A stretch of 64,000 nt of DNA from assembly GCA_014084085.1 (NCBI GenBank), contig NPFB01000053.1:157876-221875 (forward strand). The letters run 5' to 3'. Within the stretch, counting starts at the first letter, position 1; each line of letters begins with the position of its first letter. The position numbers were made by a program, and so were the translations under genes. Origin of the DNA: Hondaea fermentalgiana (lineage: Eukaryota > Sar > Bigyra > Thraustochytrida > Thraustochytriidae). Shown here piece after piece: positions 57,501 to 64,000 of this stretch. The notes under the pieces are model-generated. The model searched no databases. It had not been told where the DNA came from and saw only the letters and a list, made by a program, of their open reading frames with translations.

Positions 57501-60324
57501 CGCTCGGTGGCTCAGATTGCAGCGTCATGTTTTCGAAGAGGGTCGCAAAGACATCTGCCACGTCAAAGCAACGGTACGCGCGCGCAATCTGCACCGCACG
57601 CTCTGCGACCGTCTCGGACTGTGCCAGAACATACATGAGAATGGCTTTGGCCTGTGTTGCACTTCCAAAGTTGATCTGCCGGTCGAGCTGGAAAGATGAC
57701 AGCAACGAAGAAAGATCCATAAGCCTCTTTTGATCCAAGATCTCGCCTTGCAAGTCCGTGGTCCAGGTCATGGCCGTCTCCACTACGGCAGAAAGTTCAT
57801 CGCTGTATGGTGGCACAATGTTGCGCATGAGAGTGAGCACGGCGCGCGAAGCGGCCGTCAGATCCCCAATTTGTCCGACGGCTTTGACCGCACATTGCTC
57901 CCACGCACTGCTCGACGAGTCGATCTCCAGAGCGACGCGCGAAATGTAACGCACCAAAACTTCGTCTGCGTCAACGCCGTATCGGGCTGCGCATGGCCTC
58001 AAATGGTCCTTGGTTGCCCTGGCAATCAGCTCGGGCGCCGTCACACGGCTCATCATGTCCATGAGCACCTCAACGCGCGAAGCACTCCGAAAAGCCTCGA
58101 CGCTGATTGCAAGCGCATGCTCACGCTGCAAGTGAATCACCTCGACGAGATCGGCACGCAGGCGTTCAAGCTCGGCAATGGCATGATTCTCTGCCCGAGG
58201 TCCACTCTCGGCAGCCTGTCTGGCAAGTTCGCCTGGACTGCACAGACGAAGTTTGAGCTTTTCCCGTTCCGTTTGGACCTGCGCAGACGCAATCATTGCA
58301 GCCTCTTGGATCAGGCTCAAAGCGCTAACAGCATCGAGCGTCTTACTGGCCATGAACACGGACCACGACGCTAGTTGTGCCTTTTGTCCGTGCGAACGAA
58401 CGTGCGGGCCGACGTGGTCACGAAGCCAGTCTACGAGGACTTCTGAAGAAGTCTCGGCAGGAATATAGGCCAACAAACGTACCACGTCGTCCTCTTCAGC
58501 ACGAATGTGCCGGTGCAAGACAATCGCACCCATTTGTAGCTGTCCCTTTTGGAGGAACAGAGTGAGGGCTTGCATCAGGCGGCACGTGCGAAATCGCTGC
58601 CATTCTTCACAGTCAAAGGCATCACTCAGCAACGTATACGTTTCCAGTCTGTACAGCGCATCCTTTACTTGTGCGAGGAGCGCCTCGTGAGCATGATCGC
58701 TGCACAGATCCTCAGCCTTGCGCAGGAGTCGCTTTTGCGCTGCGGGGGCGCCTGGCAAGCGAACTTGCATGCACCCTTGCACAACAAAGCCGAGGAATCG
58801 CTGAGGGTCCATGGCAATAAGTTCATCCACAACGCCAAAAAACTTTTCGTAAATCGTTTCTGGAAGGTCCGAGATGCCCTCGCCGTCCAATAGGTGCGAA
58901 CGCGCCGTTTCCAAGAGCTGGCTCAGTTTGCCCTTGAATGCACGATCTCGACCCGGCAAGTCGTGCTGCGTTGCAAGAGCAAGAGCCTCGTCGAAGCGAC
59001 CTCCGCTCAGGAGTGACTCAAAGCGCATGGCGTCGTTGCTCTCAAAGCAAACAATCCCCTTGACCCCCCCCGTGCTTTGTTGACGAATTGCGAAGCTGCG
59101 CGAACCCGGAATGGCGACAAGGCGACTCGCAGTGTCGCTGGCCTCATCTTCGTCTCGGACTCGCGACTCGTATAGCGTTTCGAGCGTCGTCGATCCATGC
59201 AGCCGGATTCGTGCGACCTGGAGCGTACCATCAGCGCGCAGGATACCAAGACGCGCACCCGTTCCCATGCAAGCAATGTCGACAATGCCTGGGCTCACGC
59301 AAAGGCAGCGCAAGAGCGTCGCACGGCGCGCATCCCAAAGACAGACGCGGCCCGACTGGCTTAGGGTCACTGCCATCGTTTGGCTCGCTGTGTTTTCCAG
59401 CGCGCAAAAGGGCGATGTGCTGTCCAGTGGGTCGCCTCCGACACTGTCGCAGCGAAGGGGAGACCGGCTGTCCACGCTGACCCAGACAGAAAGTTGCGGG
59501 GCATCTCGCGCAGCCAAGAGGACGCGAAGAAATCCCGTAGCTTCATTTCGAGCAACGAGCATGCCCATGGATCCGCCGGCAGCGCAGCTTGGGTCAAGCT
59601 CAAAGCTTTGCATCGAGGCCGAATCCCGGACACTCTTGAGCAAAGCCGTGTTCCCGCCTTCTGCCGCGTCCTCCAGGAGGTGCAAGCACAAGTTAGAGAA
59701 CCGAAAGAGGCGCGCAGGATTTCGAGAGGCGATAAAAAGTTCTTCGCCCACTTGCTCGCTGTCGAAAAAGCTTGGCTGTTCCAAGAATGTCATGCAATCG
59801 AATCGCTGTCCCCGCGTTCCGAGCATGGGCTGCGAAAAGAGCAGGGAGCCTCGGTCGCTGATAAAGTGCAAGGTGCCGCGCGCGTCGCCCACACAAAAGC
59901 AAGTCCCGCTCGAGTTCCATGCCAAGACATCTGCCGAAAGGCTGAAGCGCGCACGTTCTATGGCGGGACCCATCTTCGCATCAAGTTCGAGCAGCCGCAG
60001 GTCCTTCCCAGCGCCCAAGCACATCATCGTGCCAGGCTGCACTGTGCCGTCGTCGTGCTCATCGTCCTCGCTGTGCCCAGAGGCTTGCGCTGCAGCGTAG
60101 ACAATGCTGCCTTGTTGAGGCAGCTTTTCGTTGCCAGATTGAGACAGGCCCTGCTCGGCCCCGAGGTTGCCAGCAGTGGCATCGTTTTCTGCGTCAGATT
60201 CTTGACTCTGGCGCTTCGCAGTTGATGCATCTCCAACCTCAGTCTGCTTCCCAGCAGCAACGAGGTCCACCTCGACGACGGTGGCCAGAGCGAACAGGTC
60301 GCGGTCCATGCCCGTTTGCGCCAT
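54589..60324 (-). CDS. KNTC1: kinetochore protein ROD (KNTC1-like), RZZ complex
   Basis: 1911 codons from ATG 60322-60324; an upstream open frame reaches 60546 without an ATG. Residues 1-460 form a beta-propeller-like region (LLELDAKMGPAIERARFSL, CLWDARRATLLRCL), then long alpha-solenoid. Diagnostic segments: FDEALALATQHDLPG; ELERLRADLVEVIHLQREH; SRVTAPELIARATKDHLRPCAARYGVDADEVLVRYI; and ILDQKRLMDLSSLLSSFQLDRQINFG, which follow the Rod/KNTC1 C-terminal domain in order and spacing. ROD with ZW10 and Zwilch recruits dynein and Mad1-Mad2 to unattached kinetochores (spindle checkpoint). Human KNTC1 is 2209 residues. One exon of 5.7 kb. Nup- or COPI-type solenoids were considered but fit less well. 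Confidence 0.78.
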   Translation of the reverse strand: MAQTGMDRDLFALATVVEVDLVAAGKQTEVGDASTAKRQSQESDAENDATAGNLGAEQGLSQSGNEKLPQQGSIVYAAAQASGHSEDDEHDDGTVQPGTMMCLGAGKDLRLLELDAKMGPAIERARFSLSADVLAWNSSGTCFCVGDARGTLHFISDRGSLLFSQPMLGTRGQRFDCMTFLEQPSFFDSEQVGEELFIASRNPARLFRFSNLCLHLLEDAAEGGNTALLKSVRDSASMQSFELDPSCAAGGSMGMLVARNEATGFLRVLLAARDAPQLSVWVSVDSRSPLRCDSVGGDPLDSTSPFCALENTASQTMAVTLSQSGRVCLWDARRATLLRCLCVSPGIVDIACMGTGARLGILRADGTLQVARIRLHGSTTLETLYESRVRDEDEASDTASRLVAIPGSRSFAIRQQSTGGVKGIVCFESNDAMRFESLLSGGRFDEALALATQHDLPGRDRAFKGKLSQLLETARSHLLDGEGISDLPETIYEKFFGVVDELIAMDPQRFLGFVVQGCMQVRLPGAPAAQKRLLRKAEDLCSDHAHEALLAQVKDALYRLETYTLLSDAFDCEEWQRFRTCRLMQALTLFLQKGQLQMGAIVLHRHIRAEEDDVVRLLAYIPAETSSEVLVDWLRDHVGPHVRSHGQKAQLASWSVFMASKTLDAVSALSLIQEAAMIASAQVQTEREKLKLRLCSPGELARQAAESGPRAENHAIAELERLRADLVEVIHLQREHALAISVEAFRSASRVEVLMDMMSRVTAPELIARATKDHLRPCAARYGVDADEVLVRYISRVALEIDSSSSAWEQCAVKAVGQIGDLTAASRAVLTLMRNIVPPYSDELSAVVETAMTWTTDLQGEILDQKRLMDLSSLLSSFQLDRQINFGSATQAKAILMYVLAQSETVAERAVQIARAYRCFDVADVFATLFENMTLQSEPPSEEKVRELHSLMVELCPDVVVSVEERVRNFCMWGLAEESDAESDEERLALARLGAMVGACGGHAWSAGFEAARDLQTEFSIRLDLQDFSLDGDAEGLLELHVMRESTNSKTTELGRRASLLGFSREQMAGRVAIWLARQEPKNLDACLAWGARPMSQYWKQRLAVELAMRFPSSSRAQRAGHDLLVDVCLNTKDDAQICRATTLLRSSSLVQAVLDRCGDGFEWDASEDAAVPTRSLARAAHAWFKEHGTVLESTAVLPLLAGFLYALGARQNPEPAAEALMGHLSQNGALQLGLRVVGIAVRPGLTETAMKLVRGLADKVLSAPHMDADLALGYLLADAQGSSAFASFRSSLPKNDRGDFARLQKLAGVGISLGRCRHMQDVVLDCQRMQENARWWTWLQSLNVDFDPTRFTAEGAKANVYLQQTLLQLCIPRSGYDLEKTVAFAETYKVRNDLVHGLYLKLLFLDETADLNKHRDEIALARCRMDDSLLLQVCEHVFPRVPGTSYERLEAVCRLCAWPGQAKYLQVLELLRICEVRLNLHALFEENPWPALELCLEPDTVKWLVALSDPLDLDPNDFYLCLVRKLMRAGESVTKSVLPVLNNVKSHGRVLEACSWLVGQVGTPEAKLLILRFALERAESDEMTRLANQLATELDLRRAGIAARLPSKKADLDYGKLIADLYDRFGPVAATQWQDRHRLHQVAEQLAHRHGVDLLEVRKRLVLGWLATTSTSSSSTTTTSSASARLQEAQQVEEELLQRIVYTMSARPGPDADRDTCRGIAYLLNFAFQTDVPGRSFASRARALRAVFRLGSSAQIDSVYSQRGADALPLDLHLQYCIYMSVFEDLHLPHTFDQLVQCDKRGLVRGLWRDHRGDERAVQLVAHLMLDFDLLDEPKIVQALLRQMLSLGMRREFFFTTQQILQRRVEIADLPELFAQAHKASAQEDAEDAALQQLITALVRSHPGLLAQQR

Positions 60325-60599
60325 GGCCGGCTTGGTGCGCGGGTCCCTTGCGCCTTCGAAGCAAGTCGTTCCCGACTCGGCAAGCGGTACGAGTTTGCCA
60401 GCGTGACACGTACGCGCTCGCCCCGATGCGAGCTTTCGCAGTCGTCCGTTTCGACTGCCGACGTGCGTACGCTCGCTTGCACGCACGCGCTCGTGCCGCG
60501 CGAATGGCTTTTGATCAGGGGTTTGGGCGCGGCGGTTGTCGCGCAAGAGGATACCCTACTTCGTGTAACATTCACACCACGTGAATTATGCATGTTAAA
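60325..60599. other. intergenic, 275 bp
   Basis: Between the end of the EF-hand gene and the start of ROD, both on the minus strand. No feature recognised. Confidence 0.5.
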
Positions 60600-63500
60600 C
60601 TACTTTTTCTCCTTATGAGACACGGTGGACTCGGCGACGCCCGGCTCCCGGGGCGCGCTGAGAGCGGCGATGCCGGCCACGGTGGTCCTGGCACGCTCCG
60701 CGACGGACCTTACCCGCGCTCGCGAGGCAGCGACCCGGAGCTCGAACTGCAGCCTCCGGAATTTGAGGTCCTTCTCCTTCGAGGGTGCCGCGCACAGCGC
60801 CCACAGCGACAGCTCCCGCAGCGAGATCGTCCCATTCCCGTCTTTATCAATGAGCGAGAGCGCCTCGGTGGCCTCTTCGGCGGTGAGCACGTGCCCGATC
60901 GAGAACGCCAAGGCACGAAACTCGCTGGGATCGAGTCCACCGTCTCTGTTGCTATCGAAGCGCCGAAAGGCCCTCTCGATCGGCGTCAGTCTCCAGGACT
61001 CGCATGCGAGATACGCGCGAATGGCATGCGCGTCGGCGTCCTCTTGCGACATCGCCGGCCATTCCCTGGCAGCGACGCAAATGTCTTGCGAGCGAGCAAA
61101 TTGATCTGCGCGCTCCGAGAGGTCTGCTGCGTGCCGCTTGCGCTCGCCCGAACACAGTTCGCGGCAAGCTTCTTCAAGAGAAGCTCTCGCGCAACGTTCG
61201 TCCTCGACGAGGCAGGCCGCAGCGCGATCACGTGCACGCATAGCCTCGTATATACGAAGCTCGAAAGCGTTCAGATCCAGGAGCACGTTTCCATTGTTCA
61301 AGGCGCGACATCGTCCGAGCAGCTTGCGCAAGAGCTCTTGCATCCTTCGTGGCTCCAACAAGGAATCCTGCGCCTCTGAAGCAATCGCTTCGACGCCTTC
61401 GTGCTGGGGAATGAGATTTACAAATGCATGTATCGCGCTTCCCCGCGTTACAGGCTGACCGCGCTTCAGCTCGAGACTCACTTGCGGAGTCCACTCTCCA
61501 CGTACGCGGTCAAAACTGGCAACTGTTAAAAGATCGCCTTGATCCGACAATGTCGCGCGTAGAATCGAGCCCAGCCGCTGACTTGATTGTCCAACGCAGC
61601 GGAGTAGACGTCCGTGGCGCAAAAATTCGCGATCGAACGAGACTGCGTCGTCTTTACCGTTCTCTGCACCTCGCAGAACAAAACGCGTGCGCGACGCTAG
61701 CCACGTCACGAGTCTCTGCATCTCCGATGCCGATTCTGCTTCAGCATGCGCCAAGAATGGAACATCGGATCGCTTTGTGCAAGCTAATATATCGAGCATA
61801 TCCGCCGGTAGTGTCACCGAGTGCTTGACAAGTGTTTCGGCATCAGGATCGCTCTCCGGTGTTGCTCCTCCCGTTACAGGTCCAAGTCCGACACGAGCGG
61901 AAGGATCCAGCAGCTCCCGCATGATAGTGTCTCCTGATGACGTTCTCGCAGCTGCCGCCGTATACCTCGCGAGAAGCTCCCTCTCCATTTTCCAATCATC
62001 TTTGGCCACATCAAATTGACCTTCTTGACTTGCATATCGTGCAGCCTCTTGAACTTCCGACTCGGTCTTTGCATGCGCATCGCTCTGTGCAAATACTTCA
62101 ATGCCCGCATCAATGCTCGACGACGACTTAAGTGAAGATCTTCTGATCAATGCAGCATCCTCGTTTTCTGCGGTCGTCTCGATCATGCCCTCGTCGGAAT
62201 TTGTAAGACTCTCATCGGCAACGATCATCTTCGTATTTGAGGCCGGCATCGATGGCCCTTCAATCGGCAGAGCAAATTCGGCTCCTGTTTGTGTTTGTAG
62301 GAATACACGCTCTTCGATTGGATCGTAGCGGATGCGAAAAGGCCCTATTTTCCGTGAAACACCCCGCAAAAGAGTTTGAGACAGACTCGCCACGCTTCGT
62401 GACACTTCAGCCCGCGCCATAGTTTCGTGCGCGTCACCGCGGGCAAGCGTACGCAAATCTTCCGCCTCTTGCCAACATTCTTCACTCACAACGTCGAGAT
62501 CGATTGTGTGGCTTGAAATATGGTTCCAAGACGGTACACGAACTTGCACTAGAGCGTCTCCGGATGGTCCTTGCCAACACCTCAAAACACAGCCAATCCC
62601 ATCGATGCGTCGCACTGCCTCGACTGTCGCTCTCTTCCATGACTTGGGACTTGCCGAACGTAGCGCATAACGCTTCATGACAGTACTGCTTGGCCACAAA
62701 ATCTTTCGAGCAGATGCGTCAAGACGCAAGCCATCAAGAGCTCCTGTGAGACGGCTTCTACGGGCGTGCCTTAGTCCAGCAATTCTGTTTGCCAAACGTG
62801 TCCTCTCTTCGTATATCTTGTCCATGTGCGGCGCCTGGACCATGACATGTGCATTTTCTTCAAGATATAAAGTAGTCTGCTCTTGCGCAGTCTTGGCCAG
62901 ATCGTCTTCAAGTGCCATGGCCGCCTGCTCGGTACAACACACGCGCGTATCCTTTTCACGTTGCGTCTCTCGTCGCATGCGAAGCCAAAGGTTTCGATTG
63001 CGCTCCAAAACGTCCATCGACACCGAGACGTTTCCGCGTACGCAAGTGACGCCACGATGAAGAAGACGAAAGTGCTCATCGGGCCGCGCCTGACTTAGTA
63101 TGAGACATTGATATGATCTTGGGCCAAGACGAAATCGGTCCGGGGGCTGCATTGAATGATCCGCATCGAGAACGACATGCATGGTGTCCACTACGGAAGC
63201 CTTGAGATCCTTGTCGTGCAATATTGCATGCGCTACGGCGCCCCGAGGAACGCCGACCTGAAGCATTTTGCAGAACTTGGCAAAAAAAGGATGCTCTCGA
63301 GTCGCGTGGGGCGGTCGCGTTGCCGTACGCACAGCGAGGAGCGCAAAGAGCGTCGCAAAGAGTTCCTTGGCCCGCTGGCGCTCCAGCAAATGGGCAAGTC
63401 CTGCCTTTTCGACAAGGTCTCGCACCCGCGGCTTCGATAAACGAATGCTCAACACGGTTTGGTCGAATTTGGCTGCTTCAATGAGAATATCCCCATCAGT

Positions 63501-64000
63501 GCGCATACGTCCCGACACAACAAGGTGCAAGCCGCTAATGAAGAGAACTTCGCGATGAACGAGCTCATACAGAGCACGCGTATTCGTCACGAGTTTTAAC
63601 GGATCGCGATAGCTTGCATCTCGAGCATCTCCGAGAGGCAAGAACGGAAAACGAGTCCGGAGAGGCTTTCCTGCCAACACAAAACGCTCCTTTCCCGTGT
63701 AAGCTGGGCCTTGGCGGCTTGGACTTTGCGCACGAGTCATTCGCACGCGATCGTCGCACTCACCGTCCAACGACGCGTGACGTTGTTCGTTCCCGGACTC
63801 GCATAGACCTCGCCTCACAGCACCATCTAGTGTCAAATTCCTCAGAATCTCTTCAATAACTTGGCGCGGATACGTGTTGCATTTGACACATTGTTTCCAA
63901 AGCACAAAAGACTCTAGATCCCCACTCTCCTGGAACATGAGCCGAATAGACTCGTCATGAAGCGTAGTCCGGCACCGTTTGATGCGCCGTCCGTCTGCAA
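60600..64000 (-). CDS. large EF-hand protein, 5' end outside window
   Basis: Coding from stop at 60600 and open to the right edge of the window; about 1130 codons visible (an internal ATG is at 63936-63938, but coding-like sequence RTTLHDESIRLMFQESGDL runs through it). The N-terminal part (to about 340) is mixed helical and includes MLQVGVPRGAVAHAI, resembling the short (K/M)L..GVP..AV motif of CCDC53/WASHC3 and many protist proteins. A long Arg/Glu-rich coiled-coil-like centre follows. Near the C-terminus is one EF-hand pair: DSNRDGGLDPSEF and DKDGNGTISLREL, both with complete Ca2+ ligands. No TM. A Ca2+-regulated cytoskeletal or ciliary scaffold is a reasonable guess only. Confidence 0.7.
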   Translation of the reverse strand, partial: ADGRRIKRCRTTLHDESIRLMFQESGDLESFVLWKQCVKCNTYPRQVIEEILRNLTLDGAVRRGLCESGNEQRHASLDGECDDRVRMTRAQSPSRQGPAYTGKERFVLAGKPLRTRFPFLPLGDARDASYRDPLKLVTNTRALYELVHREVLFISGLHLVVSGRMRTDGDILIEAAKFDQTVLSIRLSKPRVRDLVEKAGLAHLLERQRAKELFATLFALLAVRTATRPPHATREHPFFAKFCKMLQVGVPRGAVAHAILHDKDLKASVVDTMHVVLDADHSMQPPDRFRLGPRSYQCLILSQARPDEHFRLLHRGVTCVRGNVSVSMDVLERNRNLWLRMRRETQREKDTRVCCTEQAAMALEDDLAKTAQEQTTLYLEENAHVMVQAPHMDKIYEERTRLANRIAGLRHARRSRLTGALDGLRLDASARKILWPSSTVMKRYALRSASPKSWKRATVEAVRRIDGIGCVLRCWQGPSGDALVQVRVPSWNHISSHTIDLDVVSEECWQEAEDLRTLARGDAHETMARAEVSRSVASLSQTLLRGVSRKIGPFRIRYDPIEERVFLQTQTGAEFALPIEGPSMPASNTKMIVADESLTNSDEGMIETTAENEDAALIRRSSLKSSSSIDAGIEVFAQSDAHAKTESEVQEAARYASQEGQFDVAKDDWKMERELLARYTAAAARTSSGDTIMRELLDPSARVGLGPVTGGATPESDPDAETLVKHSVTLPADMLDILACTKRSDVPFLAHAEAESASEMQRLVTWLASRTRFVLRGAENGKDDAVSFDREFLRHGRLLRCVGQSSQRLGSILRATLSDQGDLLTVASFDRVRGEWTPQVSLELKRGQPVTRGSAIHAFVNLIPQHEGVEAIASEAQDSLLEPRRMQELLRKLLGRCRALNNGNVLLDLNAFELRIYEAMRARDRAAACLVEDERCARASLEEACRELCSGERKRHAADLSERADQFARSQDICVAAREWPAMSQEDADAHAIRAYLACESWRLTPIERAFRRFDSNRDGGLDPSEFRALAFSIGHVLTAEEATEALSLIDKDGNGTISLRELSLWALCAAPSKEKDLKFRRLQFELRVAASRARVRSVAERARTTVAGIAALSAPREPGVAESTVSHKEKK

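Noticed and set aside
54589..60324. Nucleoporin (Nup133/155) or coatomer alpha-solenoid
   Set aside because: Propeller-plus-solenoid shape is similar, but the order of segments in the C-terminal half follows KNTC1/ROD.
1..64000. Prokaryotic features, CRISPR arrays, integrated virus or complete transposons
   Set aside because: No operons, spacer-repeat arrays, capsid, integrase, transposase or reverse-transcriptase motifs were seen on either strand.

Overview
The window is nuclear DNA of a GC-rich, intron-poor, flagellate protist. I would place it among the stramenopiles, most likely a thraustochytrid/labyrinthulomycete; that is inference, since no rRNA or other taxonomic marker is present. 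The evidence is: long single-exon genes on both strands with no operons; a few GT-AG introns (63 nt in an acyl-CoA synthetase and 498 nt in an arginyl-tRNA synthetase, both with a CTGAC branch-like motif); a flagellar protein (CFAP52-like); Kir-type and EAG/CNBD-type potassium channels; an RZZ kinetochore subunit (ROD); an inositol-pentakisphosphate 2-kinase; and a TPR protein with a TIR-like amino-terminal domain. Two runs of exactly 100 N (27586-27685, 52173-52272) are assembly gaps in GC-rich 5' ends.

Layout. 1-7 kb: dual-specificity phosphatase (+), Maf pyrophosphatase (-), and a decayed TIR-like/TPR gene (-). 7-9.4 kb: gene-free, simple repeats. 9.4-14.6 kb: RGS-membrane protein (+), an AT-rich island with two strong hairpins, and a PH-AGC kinase (-). 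14.6-21 kb: GC-rich spacer and a K+ channel with a cyclic-nucleotide-binding domain (-). 21-31 kb: acidic hypothetical (+), a four-domain SCP2-PH-ABC1-beta-lactamase-like protein (-), F-box protein (-, gapped), and a GST-like/ArgRS fusion (-). 31-38 kb: CFAP52 (+), TGS1-like methyltransferase (+), MORN protein (-), class C-like 7TM receptor (-). 38-48 kb: spacer with degenerate repeats, secreted sulfatase (+), acyl-CoA synthetase (+), a lysine tRNA whose 5' end is displaced, IPK1 (+). 48-64 kb: two paralogous 76-77-residue proteins (+), amidase (-), Kir channel (+), ROD (-), EF-hand protein (-, open at the window edge).

The genes do not form one pathway; this is an ordinary gene-dense protist locus. 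The most unexpected pattern is at gene ends. At least four genes (phosphatase, CFAP52, 7TM receptor, Kir) carry decayed duplications that begin in or include the last codons and stop codon and continue into the 3' flank. Other notable points are a Kir filter reading TIGYA, a lysine tRNA that completes a 72-nt cloverleaf only if 144 nt are skipped, unusual fusions (GST-ArgRS; SCP2-PH-ABC1-beta-lactamase), and a small-protein family I do not recognise. Starts were placed at the first ATG of each conserved reading frame; longer open frames upstream that lack an ATG are noted but not annotated.
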